Shown here: piece by piece, positions 16,544 through 26,040 of the stretch | How positions within the stretch are numbered: the stretch's first letter is position 1 | Layout: each line of letters begins with the position of its first letter | Source: Lachnospiraceae bacterium | Lineage (GTDB): Bacteria; Bacillota; Clostridia; Lachnospirales; Lachnospiraceae | Direction: 5' to 3' | Assembly: GCA_014239155.1 (NCBI GenBank) | Contig: JAAZZQ010000029.1 | Coordinates: forward strand, 1-51,907 | DNA length: 51,907 nt | Notes under the pieces: generated by a model | Seen by the model: only the letters and a program-made list of their open reading frames with translations | What the model was told of the DNA's origin: nothing | Databases searched by the model: none | Translations under genes and position numbers: made by a program

Positions 16544-18316
16544 TTATATTCTTGTATCAAAAATGCCGCAGAAGGAATCCACTGGATCTTTTCCTGTAAA
16601 TGCCTCCTCACCTGCCATCAATTTTGCAATCAACGCATCCAGCGTGGACTCATTGCTGTCGTAGGTATTAATATAAGTGCGCGCCTGCGGAATATCAGCA
16701 AGCACAAATGGGTGTTGTACACCAACCACCACAACCGGAAGTTCAAACACATACCACGGAATTTCGCCGCCGCCTTTTGTCATGCCAAATGCGGGGCGTG
16801 CAACTGGCTGAAATCCACCCGGAATATCCACCAATGTAATAATTAAATCCTGATTCTCGCGGAACTCCTTAATTGGTGTTTTTCCTGCAAAATACATATT
16901 AATATCTGGTTTCTCACCCGCCTGAATCTGCTTTTGCATCTTCTCAATAGGACTCTCGTAGATAAACGCGTCAAATCCCTTATCTATCAGCTTGTCACGC
17001 AATACTTCCGCTGGAGATTTCTTCGCCCCAAACAACGCACCAAGTCCTGGTGCAGACAGACCTTTCACATACACAATCATAATCCGTTTATAGCGCTCTG
17101 GCGTGATTGGCAGAACCTCTTTATCCTTATATTTTACCAATGTAACGGACTTGTCAGAAATCTCTTTTTGCATTGCGACATGCGCTTCGCAGCCAACAAT
17201 CTCATGTACCTGCTCACGCGGCGGCATAATTTCATTTTTTGCCTTTTTATGCAATCCCATATGCGCTTTGAGTGCAAGAATCCGATGCAGTGCATCATCC
17301 AGACGCTCCTCAGTGATACGCCCGTCCAGATACCCTTGCTTCATGCTTGCAAAATCTTCGTCCATCTCATTAAAAAACAGGAACATATCTACGCCGGCAG
17401 CAATGGCAGCAGGCAGCACATCACTACGTTTCATGCGACAAGTCAACCCTACCATATGTGATGCGTCGGTCAAAATCATACCATTAAATCCAAGTTTTTT
17501 GCGCAATAACCCCTCAATTAATTCTGGTGAGAGCGTCGCAGGCATCATCTCATCATCTGTGATTTCTGGATTAAAATGACGCGCATATGCAGGCTGCATA
17601 ATATGCCCCGCCATAATTGCCTCAAGACCATTGTCAATCAATGTCTTATAAACCAAACCAAAGGTTTTATCCCACTCTTCGCAGCTCATATCATTTACAC
17701 TGTTTGCCACATGCTGGTCACGAAAATCTAATCCGTCACCTGGAAAATGCTTCGCCGCACAGCAAAAACCTGGATTGGCATGTGCACCATCCATATATGC
17801 CTTTGCCATCTCAGCCACCCGCTTTGGATCATTGCCATAAGTGCGCAGTCCAATCACTGGATTTTCCCAATTGTACATAATATCACTGACGGGCGCAAAA
17901 GACAGATTACAACCAATGGCAGCAGCTTCTTTGTTTGCCATATAACCCAACTGATATGCATAATCTATATTTCTGGTCGCGCCAATTTTCGTTTGACTTC
18001 CAATCATTGTACCGTCTGTGCAGGCACCATTTCCCCCATTCTCTGTATTGCAGGCAATAATTAATGGAATTTTACTATTTTCTTGCAAAATACGATTCTG
18101 CTCATAAATCTCATCCGCTGTGCCTGGGTTGTAACGGATTCCGCCAATATGGTAATCATTCACTGTCATTTTTAGATAGTCCTCTGTGCGTGAAGAACCC
18201 ATATTAAAGAACAACTGTCCTATTTTCTCGTCAATATCCATACTTGCAATGGTGTCTTCCACCCACTTGCAATCCTCGTCTGACAGATTAAATGGCTTTG
18301 CTTTAATATCTACCAT
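16544..18316 (-). CDS. GH3 family beta-glycosidase, NagZ-like
   Basis: A 590-residue cytosolic glycoside hydrolase. The N-terminal TIM barrel carries KHFPGDG (189-195), the Asp200-Gln-His202 pair that replaces the NagZ Asp-Ser-His dyad, and the nucleophile Asp284 in ILTDASH. This pattern points to the beta-N-acetylhexosaminidase branch of GH3 rather than beta-glucosidases. A second alpha/beta domain occupies about 390-590. There is no signal peptide, so it works on imported oligosaccharides. It sits 27 bases after the HAD gene and 18 before uxuA. With the GH2 enzyme upstream it could split HexNAc- and uronate-containing fragments. Confidence 0.88.
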   Translation of the reverse strand: MVDIKAKPFNLSDEDCKWVEDTIASMDIDEKIGQLFFNMGSSRTEDYLKMTVNDYHIGGIRYNPGTADEIYEQNRILQENSKIPLIIACNTENGGNGACTDGTMIGSQTKIGATRNIDYAYQLGYMANKEAAAIGCNLSFAPVSDIMYNWENPVIGLRTYGNDPKRVAEMAKAYMDGAHANPGFCCAAKHFPGDGLDFRDQHVANSVNDMSCEEWDKTFGLVYKTLIDNGLEAIMAGHIMQPAYARHFNPEITDDEMMPATLSPELIEGLLRKKLGFNGMILTDASHMVGLTCRMKRSDVLPAAIAAGVDMFLFFNEMDEDFASMKQGYLDGRITEERLDDALHRILALKAHMGLHKKAKNEIMPPREQVHEIVGCEAHVAMQKEISDKSVTLVKYKDKEVLPITPERYKRIMIVYVKGLSAPGLGALFGAKKSPAEVLRDKLIDKGFDAFIYESPIEKMQKQIQAGEKPDINMYFAGKTPIKEFRENQDLIITLVDIPGGFQPVARPAFGMTKGGGEIPWYVFELPVVVVGVQHPFVLADIPQARTYINTYDSNESTLDALIAKLMAGEEAFTGKDPVDSFCGIFDTRI

Positions 18317-18345
18317 TATACCACCTCTCTTTTTTCATTTATCTT

Positions 18346-19194
18346 CTATTCGCTTCCAAGATTTTTTAGAAACTGTTCCTTTTTTTGCTGTTGATACCCA
18401 TCTTTGTAAGTACCATTTAGGAAGTGAACAATTCCCTCTTTGACAAATTCATCCCAACTGTGTGCCTCATTTCGCACCAAAATCGGATAGTAAAACACAC
18501 CATTTTTTTCGGCTGCATCCAAATCTCCGGGCGCGTCACCACACATCAGCACATGGTCTGGCGCATATCCCCGCTTCATCAACTCACCAATGCAATATGC
18601 CTTACTTCCAGAATCCTGTGCCAACACCACGTCAGTATATTCTAACAATCCATAAAAATCCCACTCATCTAACACTGCACTTAGATTGGCACTGGACACA
18701 ATCGCAATATCTGCGTCGCGGTACGCTCTTTTTAAGGCTTCCAGAACTCCCGGAAAAGGCCGTTTGTCTTCCTCTGGCAGTCTGTCTATCGACTGATTTA
18801 CAGCTTGACTCCAAGCCAGCGCCTTGCGCAGACAAATATTGTCATTTTTCGCAATTTCCCGCTCCAGTGCAGCGTTGGATAACTCTGGCGTCTCACGAAC
18901 CCACTGATCCAAAACATCAAGCTCCTCAATCTCACAATATTTTTCTCGTATTTCATTAAGGGCTTTCGCAAGTCCCTTAAAGCGGTTGACACCGCGCGTC
19001 ATTGTATACAAATTAATTTCATTCCAGCGCGCAAGTATTGCATCGCGCCACTCTTCTAGCCCCCACTCTGCAACCATACAGGGTCCAAAACAGCGAATAT
19101 GCTTAATGTCCATTGTATCCATCGCACAGCCGTCACTGTCCACACAGACCAGAAAATCACTTCTTTTTGTATAAGTCAAAAATTGATTTACCAC
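18346..19194 (-). CDS. HAD-superfamily hydrolase
   Basis: A 282-residue phosphatase-type protein. Motif I is VDSDGCAMDT, with nucleophile Asp19 and acid/base Asp21; motif II is IVSSAN; motif III is the Lys in QDSGSKAYCIGEL; motif IV is MCGDAPGDLDAA. A large helical cap lies between motifs I and II. The substrate is unknown; the operon suggests a sugar or sugar-acid phosphate. Start: GTG after GAGAGGGGG. It is a conserved-looking insertion in a hexuronide operon, with 66 bases to the transporter gene upstream. Confidence 0.85.
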   Translation of the reverse strand: MVNQFLTYTKRSDFLVCVDSDGCAMDTMDIKHIRCFGPCMVAEWGLEEWRDAILARWNEINLYTMTRGVNRFKGLAKALNEIREKYCEIEELDVLDQWVRETPELSNAALEREIAKNDNICLRKALAWSQAVNQSIDRLPEEDKRPFPGVLEALKRAYRDADIAIVSSANLSAVLDEWDFYGLLEYTDVVLAQDSGSKAYCIGELMKRGYAPDHVLMCGDAPGDLDAAEKNGVFYYPILVRNEAHSWDEFVKEGIVHFLNGTYKDGYQQQKKEQFLKNLGSE

Positions 19195-19260
19195 TGTTTG
19201 CCCCCTCTCTCATTCTTTTGTAGAAAAATACACAATATTCCTCTGATATTTAGAATCCTC

Positions 19261-20652
19261 TTATTTGTTGCGTTTACGCGCAAGTGTAGCAACGTTTTCG
19301 TCTACCCGTTTCTTGTTTAATGGATAGATAAAAATTAAAAATACCGCTACAAGTGCAAAGCCAATAATCGGTGCGATACAAGAAAGCTTAAAGATTCTCT
19401 CTGTGACTTCCGGATCAAACGCTGTTGCGTTTGTATATCCAATCATAGTGAGCAGCGAACCTGTAAGACCTGCGGAAAGCGCCTGCCCAAGTTTTCTTGC
19501 AAAAGAATACACAGAATAAATTGTACCATCTTCTCGCACACCGTTTCTTACTTCTGCATCGTCAATAACATCTGTAATCATCGCCCAGATTACTGTGTTA
19601 AAGAATCCAAGCCCCACATAAGCGAGTGTAAAAAATGCAACATACACAAATGCATTTGATGGATGAACAATCAAACAGATTAAAAATATAATTGCTGCAG
19701 CCGTACAGGAAGCGACAGAAAGTTCCTTCTTTCCAAATTGAGCAGATAGTCTTGAAGCAAGCGGCGCACAAACCACCAGCACAGCAAGACTTCCTGTCAG
19801 TGAAGATACAGCCTGTGCAGTCGCATTTCCATAATAATTGGGAAATACATATCCTGACATTCCCTGCATTGTCAGCATTGCAAGAAGCAAGGCAATTGCT
19901 GCCGCTATAATACCAAGCAACGCACGGTTTGTAAAAAGGCTCTTCAACAACTTTCCAATATCCAGCTTTGTATTATTTGCAGGAACCTCCACACGCTCTG
20001 TCACAAGATTAAAGCAAAGCAGATAACAAATAATTGCCAACACACCAAAAACACCTGCGATCACTGTCATACGCGTTCCAGACAAAACAGTATTTCCATT
20101 GACTGTCTCATAGGCAAACATTGGTGTTCCTACACCAATCACCAAACCTGCAAGTGTCGCGCCAATCGTTCTCCATGTGGAGAGCTCAGCACGGTCTTTT
20201 GGATCTGCGGAAACTGCCGATGCCATAGATCCATACGGAATATTGATGGAAGTATAGAAAATAGAACCCCATAAAATATAAGTCACTACCATCCAGAACA
20301 CCTTAAAACCATACGCCATATTGGCAAATGCTGACTGATAAATCAGAAAAGAAGCGATTGCCACTGGTCCACACATGCGCTTAATCCACGGCTTAAACTT
20401 ACCATCTTTCGTCGGTTTGGAGCGGTCCACAATCTGCCCCATTGTCACATCTGTAAAGGCATCTATAAACCGTGCTGCCATCATTAAAAGCCCTACAACT
20501 GCCGCGTCAATCCCCATAACATCCGTATAGAATTTAAGCATAAAACTAGAGGACAAAATAAATGTAAAATCATTACCAAAATCGCCAAACATATACCCCA
20601 ATTTGTCCTTTATGCCAAACGGAGGCGCTGTAGTATTTGTACCCTTTGCCAT
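19261..20652 (-). CDS. GPH-family glycoside/hexuronide:cation symporter
   Basis: A 463-residue major-facilitator protein with about twelve hydrophobic segments. The N-terminal KDKLGYMFGDFGNDFTF and the cytosolic loop MGQIVDRSKPTKDGKFKPWI are signatures of the glycoside-pentoside-hexuronide family (MelB, UidB type). It imports the substrate with Na+ or H+. Its position directly after the GH2 gene (26 bases) and in a UxuA/UxuB operon suggests a glucuronide or another hexuronide-containing sugar. Start: ATG after AGAGGAGGG. Confidence 0.9.
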   Translation of the reverse strand: MAKGTNTTAPPFGIKDKLGYMFGDFGNDFTFILSSSFMLKFYTDVMGIDAAVVGLLMMAARFIDAFTDVTMGQIVDRSKPTKDGKFKPWIKRMCGPVAIASFLIYQSAFANMAYGFKVFWMVVTYILWGSIFYTSINIPYGSMASAVSADPKDRAELSTWRTIGATLAGLVIGVGTPMFAYETVNGNTVLSGTRMTVIAGVFGVLAIICYLLCFNLVTERVEVPANNTKLDIGKLLKSLFTNRALLGIIAAAIALLLAMLTMQGMSGYVFPNYYGNATAQAVSSLTGSLAVLVVCAPLASRLSAQFGKKELSVASCTAAAIIFLICLIVHPSNAFVYVAFFTLAYVGLGFFNTVIWAMITDVIDDAEVRNGVREDGTIYSVYSFARKLGQALSAGLTGSLLTMIGYTNATAFDPEVTERIFKLSCIAPIIGFALVAVFLIFIYPLNKKRVDENVATLARKRNK

Positions 20653-20678
20653 AAAAACCCTCCTCTTAGATAATATCT

Positions 20679-22946
20679 TTATTTTTTATCAATTTTAATC
20701 AGTTGTGCATTTAGGCTTTCCAAAAAGCCTTCCGGTATCATATTTCCAGCCATTTTTACCATCGCCTCCGGCGCCATAGACTTCATCATATCCCACATAC
20801 CAACGCCCGGGCGAACATCAAAGTTGGTTGCAAGCTTGACTGCTTTCGCCACAATCTCCATTGCCTCTGGACACTCTGCCAACTCTTCCATTTTGCATTT
20901 GACATTATATTTGCCTTCCGGGAACTCCATTGGCGCTTTGAGGTCTAAATCGCCTGCCAGTTTAAACCAGTTTGCAACGCCTTCAGCGCGCTCATTTACC
21001 TCTGGAAGCACATAAATACTGGGCTCCTTCTCAACTTTTTCCAATGTCATACTATCCTTGCAGTTACCCGCCAGCGCAAGAATACTGTTAAAACCTTCCT
21101 GCAATGCAACTGTAAAGACAAACACCTTATCCGCTGTCATAACTTCTGTAAGCGTTCCATTGACAAACAGAGAAACCGTTGGCTGATTAGAGTAAACACG
21201 AATCTGTGTTGTCTCACCTGCGCGCTGTGCATAGCGCTTGCCACACAGATGTACCATAGGCTCTTTATTCCAGTATGCCTTATAAATATAATAACTATCC
21301 TTCTTGGTGTAGCGGTCCATTGTGACGAGACCTTTGTTGTTGCGTCCTGCTACGCCTCCTTCATTTCTTGCCGCGCAACCAAAGTCAAACATGTTCCACA
21401 CATGACTTGACCATATCCACGGCCGCTCATCAAGCACCTTTGCCATATGTTCATGATACAACGCCTGATACTCCTCGCTGTAATCTTTACATGCTGGATT
21501 TGGTCCATGATAGGTGATAATGCCCTCACAGCCATATTCTGATACACCAAGACAGATTTCTGGATGCGCCTTGTGGAAATTATCAAGCCAAGGACCATTG
21601 TCTTCCATCTTCCCACCATACCAACCAAAGTAGTGATTATAGCTCTCCACATCTGTAATATTGTGGACAGGGCTGTCAACTGGGGTCATAGAGACATGCG
21701 CAATTGTTGTCAGACGTGTTGGGTCTAATTTCTTGCACAGTGCATTTAATTCCTTGTGGTTCTCCACCAACTGTTCTGAAATACCGCCGATTAAAATCTC
21801 ATTAGAAACACCCCAGAAGCAAATACTTGTATGGTTGTAATTCTGTAAAATAAGCTCTTTCATCTGTGTAATACAGTTCTGGTGCGCAGCAGGGTCAGGA
21901 TTCATCACACTGATAAATGGAATTTCTGCCCACACAATAAATCCAAGTTCATCACACGCATCATAAAAATCTTGTGCATGCTGATAGTGTGCAAGACGAA
22001 TTGTGTTAGCGCCAAGCTCCTTGATAATTCTCGCATCTTGATAGTGTTCTTCTCTTGTCAGCGCATTTCCTTTATAAAGTTGATCTTGATGACGGCTAAC
22101 ACCGCGGAGTGGAGTTGGCACCCCATTTAAGATAAATCCTTTGTCTGGGTCACAAGAGAAACTTCTCACACCCACACGCGCAGAAACAATGTCATATGCC
22201 TCATTACGTCTCTGAAGAATTGCAGTGACCGTATATAAATACGGATTGTCGCAATCCCAAAGCGTCGCATCTGGCACAAAAATCTTTACAGCCGTGCTGT
22301 CTGCCGGGCGCACACTATATCCTACCTCTTTACCACTTGCGTCGCAAATACGATATAGCACAGTAAAATTCTCATCTGCATTCACCACCCAAGATTCCAG
22401 AGCAAACGCTGCACCACCACACTCTGTTGGCGTCGCTGTAACTTTTAATCCATCACTGCCCCAGTGCATCAATTCAAAATGCGTTTCTGGGACACTGATA
22501 AGGTTCAACCCACGATAAAGACCACCGTAAAATGTAAAATCTGCGGACTGTGGATACACACTGCTCTTATTTTCATTGCTACATGCAACCACCAATAGAT
22601 TCTCGCCATTTTCAATGCACGCATCCGTAATATCTGCGCGAAATGTAGAATAACCGCCTTCATGATAGCAAATTTCTTTTCCGTTCACGTACACTGTCGC
22701 TTGCTGTCCTGCCGCTGGAATATCCACAAAGACACGCCCTCCTGCAAGCGGTTGTTTGGGTGTCTGGAATGTGCGCGCATACCAATAACATCCTCTGTCA
22801 TAGCTGCCATTTCCGTCATGGCCATCCACCGCATTCCAAGTATGCGGCAGATTGACCACACACCAGTCCGTTGGAAGTTTGTCTGGAAGTCCCACATTCT
22901 CCTGAATAAACCTCCAACCCTCGTTGAGATTGACAATCGTTCTCAT
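20679..22946 (-). CDS. GH2 glycosidase, candidate beta-glucuronidase with extra C-terminal domain
   Basis: A 755-residue cytosolic retaining glycosidase. After the sugar-binding and immunoglobulin-like domains (1-270), the TIM barrel carries the acid/base Glu383 in GVSNEI and the nucleophile Glu470 in GVSEYG. Asn536-x-Lys538 in GRNNKG matches the N-x-K motif that contacts the glucuronate carboxylate in beta-glucuronidases, although some other GH2 enzymes have it too. After about residue 650 there is an extra domain of roughly 100 residues, rich in Met and Glu, absent from E. coli UidA. Start: ATG after AAAGGAGG; a longer frame to 22976 lacks a site. First gene of the hexuronide operon. Confidence 0.88.
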   Translation of the reverse strand: MRTIVNLNEGWRFIQENVGLPDKLPTDWCVVNLPHTWNAVDGHDGNGSYDRGCYWYARTFQTPKQPLAGGRVFVDIPAAGQQATVYVNGKEICYHEGGYSTFRADITDACIENGENLLVVACSNENKSSVYPQSADFTFYGGLYRGLNLISVPETHFELMHWGSDGLKVTATPTECGGAAFALESWVVNADENFTVLYRICDASGKEVGYSVRPADSTAVKIFVPDATLWDCDNPYLYTVTAILQRRNEAYDIVSARVGVRSFSCDPDKGFILNGVPTPLRGVSRHQDQLYKGNALTREEHYQDARIIKELGANTIRLAHYQHAQDFYDACDELGFIVWAEIPFISVMNPDPAAHQNCITQMKELILQNYNHTSICFWGVSNEILIGGISEQLVENHKELNALCKKLDPTRLTTIAHVSMTPVDSPVHNITDVESYNHYFGWYGGKMEDNGPWLDNFHKAHPEICLGVSEYGCEGIITYHGPNPACKDYSEEYQALYHEHMAKVLDERPWIWSSHVWNMFDFGCAARNEGGVAGRNNKGLVTMDRYTKKDSYYIYKAYWNKEPMVHLCGKRYAQRAGETTQIRVYSNQPTVSLFVNGTLTEVMTADKVFVFTVALQEGFNSILALAGNCKDSMTLEKVEKEPSIYVLPEVNERAEGVANWFKLAGDLDLKAPMEFPEGKYNVKCKMEELAECPEAMEIVAKAVKLATNFDVRPGVGMWDMMKSMAPEAMVKMAGNMIPEGFLESLNAQLIKIDKK

Positions 22947-22972
22947 ATAAAATCCTCCTTTCAATTTATACA

Positions 22973-23029
22973 GCAAACCACCAACCAGATACTTTTTTCA
23001 TTGCAATACCATAAATTCTGGCGGTTTGC
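22973..23029. repeat. Inverted repeat in the GH2 operon leader
   Basis: Arms GCAAACCACC (22973-22982) and GGCGGTTTGC (23020-23029) pair at ten positions, with one G-U pair in the minus-strand RNA. The arms are 37 bases apart and the structure ends 26 bases before the GH2 start codon. It could be an operator or an RNA element affecting ribosome access. Confidence 0.45.
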
Positions 23030-23076
23030 AGTGTGACCAGTAATTTTTCCAAAATAGAAAAATTTACCAGCACATA

Positions 23077-23105
23077 ATAGTATGTCCTAATTTGATATAT
23101 GTTAA
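23077..23105 (-). promoter_or_regulatory. Promoter of the hexuronide operon
   Basis: On the minus strand TTAACA and TACTAT are 17 bases apart, giving a leader of about 120 bases before the GH2 start codon. No other good promoter is seen in this gap for that direction. Confidence 0.55.
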
Positions 23106-23338
23106 TTTATACAATTTTTTGTATTCTTCTATATATTTTTTGTTATTTCTGCATACCTACATCATATTTTTATTTTTTTACTTTGGCGAGATACGATTTT
23201 TTGATTTTTTTGCATTATTATTATATTGTGTTGCTTTTATCTAAAAAATGTGCAAAAATAAATAAAAAATATCTAAACTTGTTGTATAAAATTAAGACAT
23301 TGATTTTGTTAAGAAAATCGAATTTAAGAAAAGAGTAG

Positions 23339-24640
23339 ATGCATATGCAAAACACTTTGTCAAAAAAAGACTTATCAGAACAAGAACTGTCCCAAAAAAC
23401 AGTATTGTCGTTTGTGCAAAATTTATTAAAAAATAACCGCATCCCTGTTCAATTCGTCTCACCTTCCTGTGAAAACTTTGCACAGATGGACTATGGGTTG
23501 CGCACTGCAATCTTGCACGATTACAAGCCAGACGCAATCCATGCATTTCTAGGCACTCTAAAAGATAAAACAATTTGTCATCTAAAAGACATCTTTCAGT
23601 GTTCTTACAGCATTTTACGCCTGCCTGACAGTGATATGTTAATGGTCTGTGGTCCTGTTCTTTTTGAGGAAATGCGCTCCTCTCACCTAAATGAAATTAT
23701 AACAAGACTGCAACTGCCACCAGATTTGTCCACTGTTTTGCAAGGCTATTATTTGCGTCTTGCTTCTTTTCCTGCCCCAGCACTTTATTACAGCCTTTTT
23801 CTAACACTGGGTAATTTTTTATTTGGAGAAAATGAATATGAAACAATTTACCAAGATTTGAATGATATGGATAACTGGTACGAATCCTACTCTCATCAAT
23901 ATCAAAGTGCAGGAAACTCCATGATGAATATTGAAATGATTGAGATGCGATATGCCTTGGAAGCACAGATGTTGGAGGCTGTTTTTCTTGGAAACGAAGC
24001 GAAATCTATGGCGCTTGTCTCCAAGTTATCCTCATTGACACTGCCTCATCGTATGCCCGACGAGCTTCGAGACTGCAAAGATTATACAATTGCTTTCAAC
24101 ACGCTCTTTCGCAAAAAGGCAGAGGAAGCTGGTGTTCATCCAATTCATATAGATTTGTGTTCCAATCAACACGTTCAACTTATTGAACAAGCGACAAGCA
24201 AAGAACAGTGTTATGCGGTCTGGTCTCGCATTGTCCTTAATTACTGTCGCCTAATCCGCAAGCACACACTCAAAGATTACTCATTGCTAACACAAAAAAT
24301 CATTACCTATATTAATTCTGACTTGACGGCTGATTTAAGTCTAAAGGCAATGTCTGACTGGTTAAATGTGAATGCCAGTTATCTGTCCACGCTCTTTAAA
24401 AAAGAAGTTGGGATTCCACTGACAGACTTTGTGAACCGCCAGCGAATCGAACAGGCAAAAAAACTTTTAATTGTGACAGAACTCCCTATGAAACTGATTG
24501 CACAGCAATGCGGGATTCCGGATATTTACTATTTCAGCCGCCTATTTAAAAAACGCACTGGCGTCACCCCCAAACTTTATCGAGAACATGCCACACGAGA
24601 ACACGACCCTTATCACAATAAAGATGTAAATACATACTAA
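23339..24640 (+). CDS. AraC-family transcriptional regulator
   Basis: A 433-residue regulator. The C-terminal 100 residues hold the two helix-turn-helix motifs of AraC proteins: LSLKAMSDWLNVNASYLSTL (about 334-353), then IAQQCGIPDIYYFSRLFKKR (about 384-403) and the closing TGVTPKLYRE. The N-terminal 300 residues are an uncharacterised sensor region without cupin or periplasmic-binding motifs. It is divergent from the hexuronide operon and is the likely activator or repressor of it. Start: ATG at 23339 or the next in-frame ATG six bases on; AAGAAAAGAG precedes both. Confidence 0.88.
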   Translation: MHMQNTLSKKDLSEQELSQKTVLSFVQNLLKNNRIPVQFVSPSCENFAQMDYGLRTAILHDYKPDAIHAFLGTLKDKTICHLKDIFQCSYSILRLPDSDMLMVCGPVLFEEMRSSHLNEIITRLQLPPDLSTVLQGYYLRLASFPAPALYYSLFLTLGNFLFGENEYETIYQDLNDMDNWYESYSHQYQSAGNSMMNIEMIEMRYALEAQMLEAVFLGNEAKSMALVSKLSSLTLPHRMPDELRDCKDYTIAFNTLFRKKAEEAGVHPIHIDLCSNQHVQLIEQATSKEQCYAVWSRIVLNYCRLIRKHTLKDYSLLTQKIITYINSDLTADLSLKAMSDWLNVNASYLSTLFKKEVGIPLTDFVNRQRIEQAKKLLIVTELPMKLIAQQCGIPDIYYFSRLFKKRTGVTPKLYREHATREHDPYHNKDVNTY

Positions 24641-24645
24641 ACTGT

Positions 24646-25170
24646 CTACTTTTGCGCACTAGAGGAAGCCTCCGCTTCCTTTTGTGCGCTTTTTACCATT
24701 TGGTCAAAGCGCACTTTATACTGAATATTTTTATGGCTGACATGATAAAACATTAACGAGATTACCACAATTCCAGCCGCAATGCCTAGCGCTATCACCA
24801 GAGTCTCCATTGCATAAATTTTTGCGTCTGCTCCATTTCCATCCACGATAGCACGCATGGTATAATAAAGCCTGCCTCCCGGAACCAATGGTATAATAGA
24901 TGGTATTAGAAATACTGTTGCTGGAGCCTTTACAATCCTTGCAAGGACTTCTGAATATAAAGTCACCACCGTTGCAGGAATCAGATTCTGCATCAGCAAA
25001 GACATTTGTGCCTCCATACACACACAGTATAAAAAAGTGGATACAACCCCTCCAATACAGCCATATATAATCTTATTTCGCTTTGTATTAATATTTAAGC
25101 AATAGCCAATTGTACCAATTGCGGCTGTTAATATCATCACAAAATATTTCTCCCAAAAAGTTCCTATCAT
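24646..25170 (-). CDS. ThrE-type threonine/serine exporter, small subunit
   Basis: A 174-residue membrane protein with four to five hydrophobic segments, matching the C-terminal half of ThrE (ThrE_2 type), including the conserved IPSIIPLVPGGRLYYTM segment (about 92-108). With the adjacent larger gene it rebuilds a split ThrE carrier for export of threonine, serine or a related compound. Start: ATG overlapping the TGA of the upstream gene by one base, with GGAGG inside that gene; this implies translational coupling. A GTG one codon earlier is also possible. The C-terminus is a short charged cytosolic tail. Confidence 0.85.
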   Translation of the reverse strand: MIGTFWEKYFVMILTAAIGTIGYCLNINTKRNKIIYGCIGGVVSTFLYCVCMEAQMSLLMQNLIPATVVTLYSEVLARIVKAPATVFLIPSIIPLVPGGRLYYTMRAIVDGNGADAKIYAMETLVIALGIAAGIVVISLMFYHVSHKNIQYKVRFDQMVKSAQKEAEASSSAQK

Positions 25171-25952
25171 CACAACAATCCTCCAAACAACATAATCGCA
25201 ATACCAAATCCCACTGCAATTGCAACTGCCATCATTAACGCCTCAGCAAGCCGCAAAATACCTGTGATAATATCACCACACATCATATCCCGCAACGCAT
25301 TCATCAGATTAATGCCAGGTATCATCAACATAATACTTCCAATCATAACCTTGTCTATATTTTGTCCGATTCCAATTAACACAGAAAGACAGCAAAGAAT
25401 CCCTGCCACCACGGAAATCACCAAACTATATACCACGCGGTTTCTGCCATGAGACGCAAAGCAGTAATCCCACAAGTACATCAACACTGCCACAATTCCT
25501 GCCGCCAATCCATCTCGCAGATTTCCTCCAAAAAACAGAGTAAAAGCAGATGCCAGCAACACATAACCTGTCATTTTTGACTTGTAAATGCGCCGCTCAT
25601 CTGGTGCCATAATTGCACAGATGCGCTGTCCGATCTCACTGCATGGCGGTTTTTTCTCACAGATATATCTGGAAAGTGCATTCAAATCCTCCAATTTATT
25701 CAAGTCTGTTGGATGCGGATTAATGCGCCTTGTCAGTGTGTGATTTTCTCCTGTATCCGTTTTCCAGCTTAAAATAATTAATGACAAAATGGTAAACACA
25801 TCCACAATCCCGCCACCGTATGCTGTGCAGATGCGCGTAATTGTATCCTCAACACGCAAGATTTCTGCGCCACATCGAAGCATTGTCTCGCCCATATCCA
25901 GCGCACATTCCATCACAAGCGCCGGATCTTCACATACTTTTTCTTTATCCAT
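25170..25952 (-). CDS. ThrE-type threonine/serine exporter, large subunit
   Basis: A 260-residue protein of the ThrE N-terminal family. Residues 1-110 are cytosolic with the family segment LDMGETMLRCGAEILRVEDTI (split here as LDMGETMLRCG and AEILRVEDTI). About five hydrophobic segments follow, with PGINLMNALRDMMCGD near residue 210. It acts with the smaller downstream subunit. Start: ATG after GGAGGG; the frame stays open upstream to 26048 but without a ribosome site. Divergent from the chemoreceptor gene; a direct repeat lies between them. Confidence 0.87.
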   Translation of the reverse strand: MDKEKVCEDPALVMECALDMGETMLRCGAEILRVEDTITRICTAYGGGIVDVFTILSLIILSWKTDTGENHTLTRRINPHPTDLNKLEDLNALSRYICEKKPPCSEIGQRICAIMAPDERRIYKSKMTGYVLLASAFTLFFGGNLRDGLAAGIVAVLMYLWDYCFASHGRNRVVYSLVISVVAGILCCLSVLIGIGQNIDKVMIGSIMLMIPGINLMNALRDMMCGDIITGILRLAEALMMAVAIAVGFGIAIMLFGGLL

Positions 25953-26040
25953 ATAAATCGCACCCTCCCAACAATGGTTTCCAATATTATCATATTTCAT
26001 TTTGGGCAGTTCGTCTATAGTTACCTGATAATTTATTGCG

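Larger units (their letters stand above)
22947..23338. other. Divergent regulatory region between GH2 operon and araC-type gene
   Basis: This 392-base gap holds the GH2 promoter (23077-23105) and an inverted repeat in the GH2 leader (22973-23029). It also holds an imperfect AT-rich dyad around 23036-23070 and AT-rich sequence ahead of the AraC gene. The plus-strand frame at 23099-23338 has no ribosome site and a low-complexity Phe/Tyr/Leu composition, so I do not call it a gene. Confidence 0.6.

Noticed and set aside
20679-22946. Firm assignment of the GH2 enzyme as uidA
   Set aside because: The N-x-K motif is suggestive but also occurs in other GH2 enzymes, and the C-terminal domain differs from UidA.
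23099-23338. 79-codon plus-strand frame upstream of the AraC gene
   Set aside because: Phe/Tyr/Leu-rich low-complexity translation of AT-rich promoter DNA without a ribosome site.
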